64,000 nucleotides of DNA from Lasiosphaeria ovina. Lineage: Eukaryota > Ascomycota > Sordariomycetes > Sordariales > Lasiosphaeriaceae. The stretch is from positions 1,054,001-1,118,000 of the forward strand of contig JAULSN010000011.1 of the NCBI GenBank assembly GCA_033439765.1, given 5' to 3'. Under the pieces are notes generated by a model. The model had not been told where the DNA came from and ran no database searches. It was given only the letters and a program-made list of their open reading frames with translations. Shown one piece after another: positions 10,771 to 20,669 of this stretch (positions are counted from its first letter, which is position 1; every line of letters begins with the position of its first letter). The position numbers were made by a program, and so were the translations under genes.

Positions 10771-11235
10771 CAGCTCTCTGTATTACCAGCCCCATTGCTA
10801 ATATATCGGGTGCTAAGTACAACCAACAAAGCCATGAAGCTGGGGCCTATACCGAGATGCGACGAGATTTGGGATTTCAAGTGGGATACCGTTCCGACTA
10901 CGGTAATTATCGACACTGCTTTCCTCGCTAACTCCGCGCCGGAATGTTGTAAAAGCAGGCGGTCTCCCCGTCGAGTAGTACGGGTACACAGCCGACCAAA
11001 GCGATGACGTAGGACTGTGGGTTTGGTGCATGAGAAGTGTTACTGGGCGTATCAAGGTGTACAACGATTCCTGCCTGTGCGTCTGGTCCCTGATTGCCTT
11101 GATGGTGGTTGCTCCCCTTGTGGTAGTAATTTGTTAGAACTTGACCGGCAACCCCTGCTTTCTTCCCGTTCCAGCAGCTCGCTTTGTGGACTGAGTCGCC
11201 TGAAGTGTCGAATGTTGTCCAACCCATCATCTATG
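10770..11235. repeat. Repeat B, copy 1
   Basis: About 460 bp with strong similarity, same strand, to 15770-16255. One frame reads KAMKLGPIPRCDEIWDFKWD here and KAMNLGPVPRCDEAWDSKRD in copy 2. Conserved bases continue through the LTNxxxKS segment on the minus strand. Frames are broken in both copies, so it is best treated as a duplicated decayed sequence. It follows the coiled-coil membrane gene in both places. Confidence 0.65.
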
Positions 11236-12480
11236 TCGAGGCCAATATGCGCCTTGTTGCCATGCTTGTCGCCATCGAAAGTCAGAGGCGGGTTACCGCT
11301 GCCAGGAATGTTTACTGGATGACGTCTTATTGGGTAGCTGGGGGATCATCACCCAAGGCCCAGCACAAGTCGTTCCTCTGGTTGTCTTGAGCCAAGCTGA
11401 TGGTCAATCAATGCTCTAGTTGACTACCTGAGGGATGACGGTTAGTTAATTAGAGACAGACAAACAGGCCAGTTGACGGGAAGAAAACTTACTCAAGCAA
11501 GCCCAACCACGAGCACCAAATACTTGAATGGCTCAGGAGGAGGCACGGGAGGAGTAAAGTAGAGAAAGGAGTTGTAGAGAAAAGAGTTTGCCTTTAAGCG
11601 GCGAAAATCATTGCAGAAAGAGTTTTGAAGAATGTCGGCATTGGGTCGACAGCAAGGACAGAGGCATGTTCACTGACATGTAATGGCTGGAATAGAGAGA
11701 AACACACCGGAAAGGGTTTTGAAGTTGAGTTGAACTGCACCATGCACTGTCCGACCTGCCAGGCCACTCAATATAGATGACCTCCGGTTCCCCAAGAGTT
11801 TATCGCTGCCGTTCTGCAAGGCTCCTTGGTGTATTCGCCGGTTTGGACCGAGGCACCCCATTGTGATTTGTGTGTTGGTTAAAATGTAGAATGCCCTTCC
11901 TCGTATGGCCTTTTCGACAAGGTTCATGGCGAACGGTTCATACCGCTATTGATAGGGAAATTGGCCCCTCCCAGATAGACCCGACCGTACGCTCAATTGG
12001 AAGATGCGAGAGATGTTGGTCTTTTTCGTATTGCAATTCGGCGCCGGTCGGGGTTGACTGTGTAACTGCAGTCCAAGAGTTAATACATTTTTGGTCTTAG
12101 CCACGGCCTCAACGGGTGCACAGACGGTGACAGTTGGGCAGATGGCAGATCCCATACCTGTGAAGCAGCTGAGACTCGGCTGATCCGAGGGGGACGCCCA
12201 AGGAAACTGCAATTGTTAAGGATTGAAAGGGTTGCGAATGGTGCTGGAAGATGCCCAGAAAGCGTTCAAGAAAGACAAATTATCGCCCAGTATTTGCATC
12301 AAGTTGGATATGCTTGGTGAGCAGAAGGTCGATATTCAGCGTTGGTGGACGATGGCACAAGGAGAACCAGGTTCCAGTCTCAGCGAGCCCCAAGTCCTCA
12401 GCCTGCAGGGATTATTAGTCATCAAAGGCCACCCACTGATACTCGCAGCTTCCACCGTTTGGTTTTCTCTTGAGTTTGAG
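11236..12480. other. Long stretch without a supported gene
   Basis: Several short frames occur but none matches a known family or has a convincing splice structure. A minus-strand frame from 12212 (MQFPWASPSDQ...) resembles a short leader but has no confirmed continuation. Confidence 0.5.
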
Positions 12481-12640
12481 ATGCAAACAGGCAGGAGTGA
12501 ACAGCAGGATGGACAAATTTTCTCCTCACAATGGATGACGAGACTAGCCGCTCTTTTCTCGGCGACTGCTGTACGACAGGATGCTAAGACACCCTCAACG
12601 ATTATTTTAAAATATGATACCCAAACCATTCACCTGTATC
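12480..12640 (-). pseudogene. CorA-like gene fragment (exon 4 end), inverted
   Basis: The minus strand reads EGVLASCRTAVAEKRAASL then GTGAGGAG, matching ESVLASYRAAIADKRAVLL plus the GTGAGCGG donor of the intact gene at 4747-6514. The neighbouring exons are missing. It lies in opposite orientation to the fragment at 13085, showing rearrangement. Confidence 0.55.
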
Positions 12641-13084
12641 AGGAAATATTTAGGAGCCTTAATTATTAGAGACTAATTACCGAACGTCGTGGGCAAGGTG
12701 GCATTTCACAGCAAAATTGATCGAGGCTTGCCTACCGACCAATCCCCATTCGAGAATCATTCGGCAGCCAAATGTCATTAAATGGGGTTAGTCTCCAAAT
12801 CCGTAGGCGCCCAACCGTTTACAGCTCACCACCTTTGAAAATACCACATATTACTCCGTATGAGCTCCGTTCGGCCAAAATTACCGCATTCGCTAGCTGC
12901 ATCACTCCAAGCGCTAGTATCGCAATTACCTATGTTGCAAACTTGACTACACCTCCGTAAGTCTGCGCTCAAGTACCTGTTTTCTCTGGCTGGTGCAGCG
13001 GGAGTCTACGATAAGTACAGGACCAAGGCGACTAGGTTGCGAATAGCTTCATTTACATTCTTGTCGTGCAAGCACAGCAAGACC
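12641..13084. other. Spacer between CorA-like fragments
   Basis: No supported gene or repeat was recognised. Confidence 0.4.
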
Positions 13085-13560
13085 CCCGACGATGCACGCC
13101 ACGAAGCCTCAACAACAAAGCACCGCCAGCTTACCGTGGTCCATCATCTGGTACATCTTCCAGAAGGAGCTCCAAGATAATGCTGTGCATATCCAGCACC
13201 CGCGGTCTCTCGCCGGCAACCCTGCCACCGCAACGACTTTACCAAAATGTCACCGATCTAATTATCAACCCCAAACCCCCTTTAGATGCACAACCTTGTT
13301 ACCCAGAGAGACAGACAGCTCAGCCAGGAGATCGCACCGCAGGCACAGCACGACAGCATATCCATGTCTACTCCGGCCGCCCGTGGCTGCTTTTTATCTT
13401 CCCAGAACATTTGTCAGTCTGTGGAACCCCTCGCCCCTCACCCTCCATTTCAAATCTAACTAACGACCATCAAGCCCGTCCAAGGAACCGTCTTTTTCTG
13501 CTACTCTTGTCATGTCTTTATCGCAATATTTCGTGATGTTGGTTCTGCTCCTAGGTTGAT
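13085..13560 (+). pseudogene. CorA-like gene fragment (exons 5-7) with internal deletion
   Basis: The segment 13092-13235 (HATKPQQQSTASLPW, YIFQKELQDN, SLAGNPAT) matches exon 5 of the gene at 4747-6514. It then jumps directly to the end of the following intron (CACCGATCTAATTATCAACC...TTTAG) and continues with MHNLVTQRDRQLSQEIA, matching MHNLVAQRDSQLNQKIA. The exon 5 centre, about 190 bp, is deleted. The motif FLPGTF is lost to a frameshift. It is not functional. Confidence 0.7.
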
Positions 13561-13599
13561 GCAAACAGTGAGTACTCTGTGAGCTGTGGGAGTTGGATT

Positions 13600-13730
13600 C
13601 GTTCTCCGCTTGTAAATGCTAGAAGGGCCTCCTTCTTCCAAAACATTTCCGTGCGATAGGATGCCAACACAACGTTGACGATTAATTATCGTATGAATCG
13701 ATAAACAATACTTTATAATTCTTCTCATGG
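13600..13730 (-). pseudogene. Second inverted CorA-like exon 4 fragment
   Basis: The minus strand reads VVLASYRTEMFWKKEALLAF then TSGERI, similar to SVLASYRAAIADKRAVLLAIVSGERI of the intact gene. It repeats the piece already seen at 12480-12640, so the locus holds at least two partial copies. Confidence 0.5.
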
Positions 13731-14031
13731 CGTGGAATTGCAGGGGGGCTAGAAAGTTGATATAGAAGTAGGACGTCGAGTCTAGTTCCTAAGGATCCAC
13801 GTGAACGAGTGCATGGACAACTCCAGCCAGACCCAAAACTGGTACTTCACAGCTGCACCGTCGTCAGCTGTGCTATACTAATTATCTAGAGATTCTGGAG
13901 GTTAAAAAGTACATGTCTTACTGTCCCCAGGGGGCCTAGTAAGCCAATGTCATCGTTGTCTTGTCTCGTGATGACGGCGTCCTATCCCAGGATGGCGACG
14001 TCCCGTCCTATAACGGTCCTTCTAGAGATCC
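13731..14031. other. Spacer without recognised feature
   Basis: No gene or repeat could be supported. It forms the 3' flank of the small secreted protein gene. Confidence 0.4.
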
Positions 14032-14364
14032 TCAATAATGGCAGATGCACTTGCAGACGTTCGTCACCTGGCACTGCAAATCGAGACATCTATCAGTTTC
14101 AGACAAGGATCCCCATCGGCATGTGGTGGGTGGCTTACGTAGCTGTCGGCACAGTTCAGCGACGAAGATCCGCCCTTGCACTCGCGCTGGCAGACGCCGT
14201 TGGCCGCGCCTCCGCCCTGGCGAGTAATTAACAAAGATCGTCAGCTCCCAAGTCCCAAGTGGATATATGTGTGAAGGGGAGCTCACGGGCACGGTGTAGC
14301 CGCACCAGATGGCAGCGGAGGCGGAGGCGTGGAGGACCACGACGAGGAGCTTGGACAACTGCAT
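14032..14364 (-). CDS. Small secreted cysteine-rich protein, 65 aa, 3 exons
   Basis: Exons on the minus strand: 14364-14287, 14216-14139, 14073-14032. Introns are 70 and 65 bp with GTGAGC...CAG and GTAAGC...CAG borders, both phase 0. The product begins with a signal peptide (MQLSKLLVVVLHASASA, cleavage near residue 17-18). The mature part of about 47 residues holds eight cysteines, including C-QRE-C and a terminal CKCIC. The unspliced frame hides this, because the intron sequence reads through. The pattern (CxxxC plus CxC) resembles cysteine-stabilised alpha/beta peptides or fungal effectors, but no named family was recognised. Secretion is inferred; function is unknown. Confidence 0.65.
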   Translation of the reverse strand: MQLSKLLVVVLHASASAAIWCGYTVPVSSPSHIYPLGTWELTIFVNYSPGRRRGQRRLPARVQGRIFVAELCRQLRKPPTTCRWGSLSETDRCLDLQCQVTNVCKCICHY

Positions 14365-14970
14365 TTTTTTGTCGAGTCAAATTTCCTAGGGGTCGTGAAC
14401 GCGGGTTGTAGTGTCTTGTCTCGGGAGGGCGTGGACTAACAGTCTGACAGGCCAGGCAATTCCCTCGGGGTCCTTCATACGCTATATAGACATTACTTCC
14501 GGCCTCTCACATAACCAATACCACCCCTTCGGGAATTCGCCGACCAAGTCCAGACCTCGCCTGCTAGTCGTACCAGATCAAAAGCAGCTAACTGGCAGCT
14601 GGCAAGGAGAGGATGACCCGGCCGACGGCCAATGCAACGGTCCGCGGTCGAACTTGCCTTGGCAATAAGGCCGGCCGGCCGCAGGATGCGCTGTGGCAAA
14701 TTGGTCTATTGGGTGTGCGATTGGGCACGGAAAGAAAGCAAGGACGGGTCGATGCGACGGTGGCGCACCTTGGGCTCTGGATTCTCTTGCTGCCATGTCA
14801 GCACTGCAGGCAGCGCGGCCCCTGAGCTGAGGGGGCCGGACGAATCGGTGGCCGTGCCCCGTCCGGTTTGTTCTGTGCTTCATAATCCAATCCCCGAATG
14901 TTTATTAGCGTGGAACGGAATGCCTGGGGAAAATAAATATTATAGCCCAGCAAATAAAGACCGGCTGGGG
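14365..14970. other. Promoter side of the secreted protein gene and empty spacer
   Basis: A CTATATAGA motif near 14482, on the upstream side, could serve as TATA. Nothing else is supported. Confidence 0.35.
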
Positions 14971-15143
14971 GAACCCTAAGGGGTAATACGTCTTTTTGGT
15001 GAAGAGATAGGCCTCTTAAGATTTTAAAATAGGGATTCTGACAGATTTTACCTCCCTCGGCGAGAAACCTTTAGAGCGAGCTCGTAGGTATTAAGGCTTT
15101 TCAAATCTTGGAAAATCCCCCGCTAATCAATATTTAGGGGTTC
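14971..15143. repeat. Repeat A, copy 2 (MITE-like)
   Basis: Same strand and about the same length as 4230-4400. It starts GAACCCTAA and ends TTAGGGGTTC, an imperfect inverted repeat. It abuts a truncated copy of the coiled-coil membrane gene exactly where that gene's homology stops. Confidence 0.55.
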
Positions 15144-15345
15144 GTTGGAGACATCGGCGCAGGCCTGTTGGGATCCGGATTCCCCAAGCACGGGCAGCGA
15201 TTCCTGGTGATGCCGCTCTTTCATGGCCAGCTTCATCTCGTTGTGCTTTTCTTTCAGGGCCAGTCAGGTTCATGTCGTTATGCTGCTCAAGGGTGGCCAA
15301 AATCGCTTCCAGCTGCTCTGTGTTGTAGCGCCTTTTCACCGCTTC
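15140..15345 (-). pseudogene. N-terminal fragment of the coiled-coil/membrane gene
   Basis: The minus strand encodes EQLEAILATLEQHNDMNL and nearby residues, matching EQLEAILAALERHNNINL of the intact gene at 9390-10190. Frames shift after the coiled-coil repeat, and homology ends at repeat A, before the membrane helix. It is a truncated copy. Confidence 0.7.
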
Positions 15346-15769
15346 ACAATCTCTTCAAGAACATGTCCTCAAACCAGACTAAGGTATCTATCCATTGTAA
15401 TAGTAAAAGTTCTACGGTAGTATTTAGCCTATCCAAAATGGATGAGTGCAACAAGGTGCGATTAGATAATTCGTCGTCGGCTACCACTAAACCGCGAGTC
15501 TCGCTCCCCGGAAAACTAGCGATGAGGCTGCCCGCCCGCACCAATGAACTCCTCCACGTTAATTAACAAAGCCTGGCGGGGGAGAATTACACGCAGGTAA
15601 GCAGGTAACTCCGCCGCCTCTCTTGACTATGCCCCGTATCGCGACAATGACTGACTGCCCTTGTATCTCTCTGTCGTGAACCTCATTCAATATCCAGGCC
15701 TCTGCAAGCCCATCCCAAGACGCGGGGAGATAAAAAAAAAAAAAAAAACCTACGGCTGAAAACCTTTCC
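15346..15769. other. Spacer with an A homopolymer
   Basis: An A-run of about 18 bases lies near 15731-15748. No gene was recognised. Confidence 0.4.
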
Positions 15770-16255
15770 AGCTCTCCGCATTACCAGCCCGATTGCTAAC
15801 ATATCGGGTGTTGCGTGCAATCAGCAAAGCTATGAACCTAGGGCCTGTACCGAGATGCGACGAGGCGTGGGATTCCAAGCGGGACACCGTTCCGACTATA
15901 ATAATTATCCACACTGCTTTTCTCGCTAACTCCGTGTCGGAATCTTGTAAATTCAAGACGCTCTCCCCCGTCGAGCAGTGCAGGTGCACAGCCGACCAAA
16001 GCGATGATGTGGGATTGATGCGTCAAAAGTCTCAATCGGCGTATCAAGATGAACAAGGATTTCTGCCTGTACGTCTTGAGCCTTGTTGCTTGACGGAGCC
16101 GCTAGAACAAAACCCCGTGGTACCTTGAGCTTTCGGATAAGGTTGCTCGCTTTTGCGGTGGCGATTTGTTAGAATTTTACCGGAAACCCAAGTACGGTGA
16201 GCGATAAGGTATATAGACCTCACGTCTTCAGGGTCCCGAAACAATCATCGTCAGT
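15770..16255. repeat. Repeat B, copy 2
   Basis: This is the duplicate of 10770-11235, including the CxGCTCTCxGxATTACCAGCCC start and the minus-strand LTNRHRKS segment. With the preceding membrane-gene fragment it repeats the gene order of 9390-11235, marking a segmental duplication. Confidence 0.65.
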
Positions 16256-16682
16256 GATTGATATCAATATCAGGCACTTAATTTACAGAGACGGGCTCAC
16301 TCTGCATGCACCCCTCTTCTGAAGCAGAAATGGTGCATGAGAATATCCAACATCGGAACTGTGATGGGAATCAGGGTTTAACATATTCGCTTGCTGCGTC
16401 GACTGAAACAAGTCACACAACGACACTCCGGTGCCGATATCTGGGGTATTAATTAGTTCTATTTGTATCACCTATATTTCCCGACTGTTGCTTGCTGCCA
16501 CGGCCTTTCTCACACCAAATTCCCTCTCCTGGCTCAAAAATCGTGTATAATCCTTCATCTCAGCGCAGTGGTATATCGATATTTGTTTCGAAAACAAAAA
16601 GGAAAGAAATAGACAACCTCCAAACGCCACGACTCGTATATCCTCTCTCACTAGTCTCACTCACACAACACACTTCGTCTAC
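16256..16682. other. Spacer without recognised gene
   Basis: 3' flank of the minus-strand gene at 16683. Nothing else is supported. Confidence 0.4.
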
Positions 16683-17774
16683 TCAACGAAACAGCTTCCG
16701 CCGCTCAATCTTCTCACCAATGGCAATGGCCGTCCTGCTCGTGCGGCCGCTGACACGCAGCACCCACAGGCGCAGCGCAGTCGTGACGACCATGAGAGCC
16801 CAGCGGTCGCCGAGAGCGCCCGACGCGCCCGAGCCCCGCAGCTCGAGTGAGAAGGCCTCGCGGAGCGACAGGGCGCCGCTCCAGCCCAGCACCGCGACCG
16901 TCTCGCCGTCGTGCTCGTCGACGGCACCTTCGGCGAGCCGCACCAGCTTGAACCCGCCGGCGACCTTGGTGGCCTCGCACTCGCTACCGTTCCTGCCGCG
17001 CCAGCTGTCGGCGCAGAAAACCTTGCACCACGCAAACTGCTCGCGGCGGAGCGGCATTGTGGTCTTCTCTCCAGAGCGAGGATATGCAGGATTCCCGACC
17101 TCGACGGCGAAGCGGAACACGACCCCGCCTCCCGCCGACGTCGACGCGCGCATCAGCTCCGTCACGGGCCCCGCGCCCGCGCCCAGCATCCCGGGCAGCG
17201 CTTCCAGGTCAACGACGAGGGCGGCGCTCCTCCCACTCGGAGAGCAGGGTGGCGAGGGCAGCATCGCGTGCGCTGGCATCAGCACTAGGCTGCTGAGGTT
17301 GAAGGTGCACGCGACGGCGGCATCGTCGCCGGCGGCCGCAAGCACAGGGCCGGCACCGCCCTGGTGGCGACAGGGTGTGTTGTACAAGTTGTTGTTGCTT
17401 TTTAGTGATGATGCCGATGCATTGTGGTGGCAGCGCCGGCTGTGGCCGTGGCCGTCGCGCAGCAGCAGTCCCGGCCGCGCGCCCAGGGGTGCGCGGCTGC
17501 GGCACCCTGACACCATTTCCACCGTGTACAGCACGTCATCCTTGCCACCCGGCCCGCACAACTTGACCGTCAGCAGGCTCGCAAAGCTGAGCTGGTACAC
17601 GTAGTAGGCCTTCATGTGCGTCGGGAACGGACGTGGGCGCTGGTTTTGAGCGGCGGGGGCAAGGGCCGGGAGAGGAGTTGTTGGTGTGTGGAGGGTCGTG
17701 GCGTGGTGGAAGGCCAGCAGCGGCTGCTCGTCGTCTTCGGCGTGGTGCATGGCGGCTTTCTCGACGTCCGCCAT
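16683..17774 (-). CDS. Hypothetical fungal protein, possible tubby C-terminal-like fold, 363 aa
   Basis: The single-exon frame starts MADVEKAAMHHAEDDEQPLL. Conserved-looking blocks are MKAYYVYQLSFASLLTVKLC, DDVLYTVEMVSGCR, RPGLLLRDG, a Phe/Trp-rich segment (RREQFAWCKVF) and LGDRWALMVVTTALRLWVL. This alternation of strand-like segments ending in a hydrophobic helix is what is seen in fungal proteins assigned a tubby C-terminal-like (LURP-related) fold; the assignment is from memory of block order and is weak. A plus-strand frame of 370 codons over 16492-17604 is high-GC shadow. Function and location are unknown. Confidence 0.6.
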   Translation of the reverse strand: MADVEKAAMHHAEDDEQPLLAFHHATTLHTPTTPLPALAPAAQNQRPRPFPTHMKAYYVYQLSFASLLTVKLCGPGGKDDVLYTVEMVSGCRSRAPLGARPGLLLRDGHGHSRRCHHNASASSLKSNNNLYNTPCRHQGGAGPVLAAAGDDAAVACTFNLSSLVLMPAHAMLPSPPCSPSGRSAALVVDLEALPGMLGAGAGPVTELMRASTSAGGGVVFRFAVEVGNPAYPRSGEKTTMPLRREQFAWCKVFCADSWRGRNGSECEATKVAGGFKLVRLAEGAVDEHDGETVAVLGWSGALSLREAFSLELRGSGASGALGDRWALMVVTTALRLWVLRVSGRTSRTAIAIGEKIERRKLFR

Positions 17775-18290
17775 TGCGGGCTGCTGCGCGTCAATGTCGG
17801 CGTCGTTGCTGGGGCGGGGACGGAAATGGGGTTGTAAGCGCCGAAGTTGGATTGTATCAATGCCAGGCTCTTGAGACGCGAAAATGGAAGATCACTAATT
17901 GTATTAGTGAAGGAAATAGGCGCTTTGCAGAGAAAAAGATTTGCAATTCCCGATGGGTTTTTAGTGCACGTCCAGGCCACTAATGTGCCCAGAAAAGTTT
18001 GGCGTTGGCCCTCTTTTTTCCTTGTCGCGCCGCTTCGTTGGCCAAGTTCGCAGCGCGGCGAGGTGTTTCACGGCTCCTTCGCTGCTGACAACCAGCAAAT
18101 TGTTGGCTGCGACAGCGGCCCACCCACCAAACCAGTGCCGCCCGCGAGAAGGCCGTCGGAGATGACGGAACTGTTATGTAAAAAGGTCGTCTCTGGGTCA
18201 ATTGCGATGTCCAACGCAATTTTGGGTTGGCAATTCAGGGGTAATTGGCCCCTTTTATTTTCTTTCATTTTTGTCGGCACCTCCCCCGCA
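17775..18290. other. Intergenic region between two minus-strand genes
   Basis: It holds the leader of the gene ending at 16683 and the 3' flank of the DUF7580 gene. No other gene was recognised. Confidence 0.5.
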
Positions 18291-20265
18291 TCACGCCCGC
18301 ACCAACGCCCCGCCCGTCAAGTAGTCGCGGCAGCGTTGAAGCGGCTCAATGACCTTGCGAAGCATCTCGTGCCGCCAGCGCTCGGGCAGGGTGCTCCGGT
18401 TGCCGCCAAGACACCAGGCCACGGCGTCGGCATAGTCCGGGCCGGCCTCCTCGTTGACCAGCCGCTGCCAGTCGCGCGCCGCCATGATGTCAAAGACGGC
18501 GCGCTCCTTGTCGTTGCTGCCCGCCGGCCACCGCTTGCGGCACGGCTGCTCGGCGAGTATCCGGCCAAAGCACAGCTCCAGCAGCATGATGCCCAGGTGG
18601 TCGAGCGCGTCGGTGAAGCTTGTCGCCGTGCCACCACCAAGATCAATGGCGGCCGCTTGGCCCTCGGTGAGGCCGTGGCTCCTCTGGAACTCGCGGCTGA
18701 TGTGCGGCTGGTCGAGCAGGAACAGGTTGGGCTTGCGGGCGTCGCCGAGGAAGTGCACGTCGGTGGTGCGGAACGAGGTCGCCGGCAGCCATGGCGAGTC
18801 TAGTAGCTGCAGGAACGACGATGCCATCGTCAACGACAGCCCGTACCTCTGCGACCGCGACGGCACCGGGTCCACCTCGCCCCGCAGGATCTGGTCCAGA
18901 GATAGCGACCGCACCTCGCTGGCACTGCGACGCGAAATGGTGTGCACGTAATACCGGCAGTCGTCCGACACCACGTACCCGCAACACGACCCTTCAATCC
19001 TATCCAGCGACGTGCACAGGCTCGAGATGGGTGGGGCCATGCTCAGGCTCGGGCTGGTCTGCGCGCGGGTGAGCGTGACGGAGGGAGGGGGTCTGCAGTG
19101 TCGTTGTTAGCGTTCATCCGGAGTGGGTACTTCAGGTGGCCAGCGCTTCGATGAGAGTGGGAGCAGACAAACCTAAGCAACTCGACACACGTCGCCGATG
19201 TCGTGATGTTGAGCTTAGCGCGGAACGCAGACTTTGTGGGGCGGTTCCGTCTGTGGTCAGGCTTGGGGACGGTGAGGTTCATGTTTTGGTGTTCGAGCAT
19301 CGTGACGTTCTCTCTCACACTCACCTCTGCTGTGCCATCGTCCTGCGATATCCGCGTTTGATACAGTTCCAGCCTGGACGAGCTGGACAGGCGGGTTGCT
19401 GTGAAGATGACCTGAAACTCGTGCTGCTTGGTGGTGCGGTGCTGTAGCAGCAATCTGGCGCCATGGTGCTGACAACTGCAAACCCATGCCAATGCCAGCG
19501 CGCGGAAGAGGGTGCGTGCCTGGATCCAGAAGTTGCAGATTGCCGTGTCTATGGTGGTCAGTTGTCCCACGGCCGTTCTCTGTTGCGTCAAGCGCGTGTC
19601 CTCGTCGCTGGAGTCGAGCAGCTTCTCGAGCTTGTTGTTGTACTCCTGGAGCTCGCCGAAGAGGCGCTTGCGAACGGCCTCATTGTTGCTAAACTTGAGC
19701 CGGTACAGCTGGAAGACGAGTTTTTCTCTGCTCATGATGGTTTTTGGCCTGCTTACACCGGCTGCGGACTTCTGTGACCATTGTGTGAGCCATGACATTT
19801 TTCACCCTGAATGAGCTAATGAATTAGCATTGGGGATTCTTATGTAAGACATACCGAGGAGTTGATTCCGTCCTGGATAGCGGCTGAATCGACGGCGAGC
19901 TCTTGGTTGATGTTGGCCATGACGCGTTTGATGCCCTTGATGTACTCAAAGTACAGCTCATACGAGTCGCGGAGGCGCTTCTGGAGGAGTTTCGAAACTT
20001 CGTCGTCCCTCCAACTGTCACCGCCTGGCGCTGAAAGCAGCTCGGAGATCTTGTCGTCGTCGGCCACCAGAGGCAATAGAAGTTGTCTCAGGTGCCTTGT
20101 GAAGACGAGCTGGTGAAACTCGAGGTCATCGCGCCATCTCTTATACTCGAGCTGGATTTTGAAGAAGACGCCAAGCCTGGTTGCGATCTCACGGTACTTG
20201 TCGAGGGCGGTGATGGCGATGGGGAAGGCTCCGAGCACCACGCCCGCAACTTCAAAACCCGACAT
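18291..20265 (-). CDS. DUF7580-type fungal protein, 3 exons
   Basis: The start is the ATG at 20265 (MSGFEVAGVVLGAFPIAITALDK begins the hallmark N-terminus of this family). Exon 1 ends near 19855 (GTATGT donor), exon 2 covers about 19773-19174, and exon 3 begins near 19053; exact borders are uncertain. The N-terminal helical block runs through LLLPLVADDD and YELYFEYIKGI. The middle has REKLVFQLYRLKFSN and LQEYNNKLEKLL. The C-terminal domain has DVHFLGDARKPNLFLLDQP, FTDALDHLGIMLLELCFGR and YADAVAWCLGG, as in DUF7580. Family members are common in accessory regions of ascomycetes and often lie near HET and kinase genes. The biochemical role is not known. Confidence 0.8.
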
Positions 20266-20669
20266 TGCGCCTTGCGCGACCAATTCGTCGGCGAGGTAGG
20301 CGCGTCCAGAAATGGCAGTCAGGATGGGGATGGAATGTAATGTCGGGGAAAAGTCAGAGCAGACCTGAGTCGTTCGCACGTTGGGTTGGGCAATGGTCGT
20401 TTGGGAATTGGAGCTCCATCCACCCCATGCAGGCCAGGCCAATCGCACCGCCTCAAACATGGTGATCGGGGAATGCCGTGCGGGGTAATCAATCTAGAGT
20501 CGCAGCCTGACCTGAGTCCCAGACCTGACCACCTACCTAGGAAGGTCCGAGGGAGGCAGCATCCTTCTTCTCAACTTGTCGACCTCGTTCTTTCCACTTT
20601 CCATCCCGATCGCGGCCAAACTTAGAGGCCCTCCCTCACCCTTGCCTCGCCGTGAGGGCTGCAGCCGCC

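Noticed and set aside
16492..17604. 370-codon plus-strand frame
   Set aside because: It is antisense to the 363-aa minus-strand gene, with composition typical of shadow translation and no motif.
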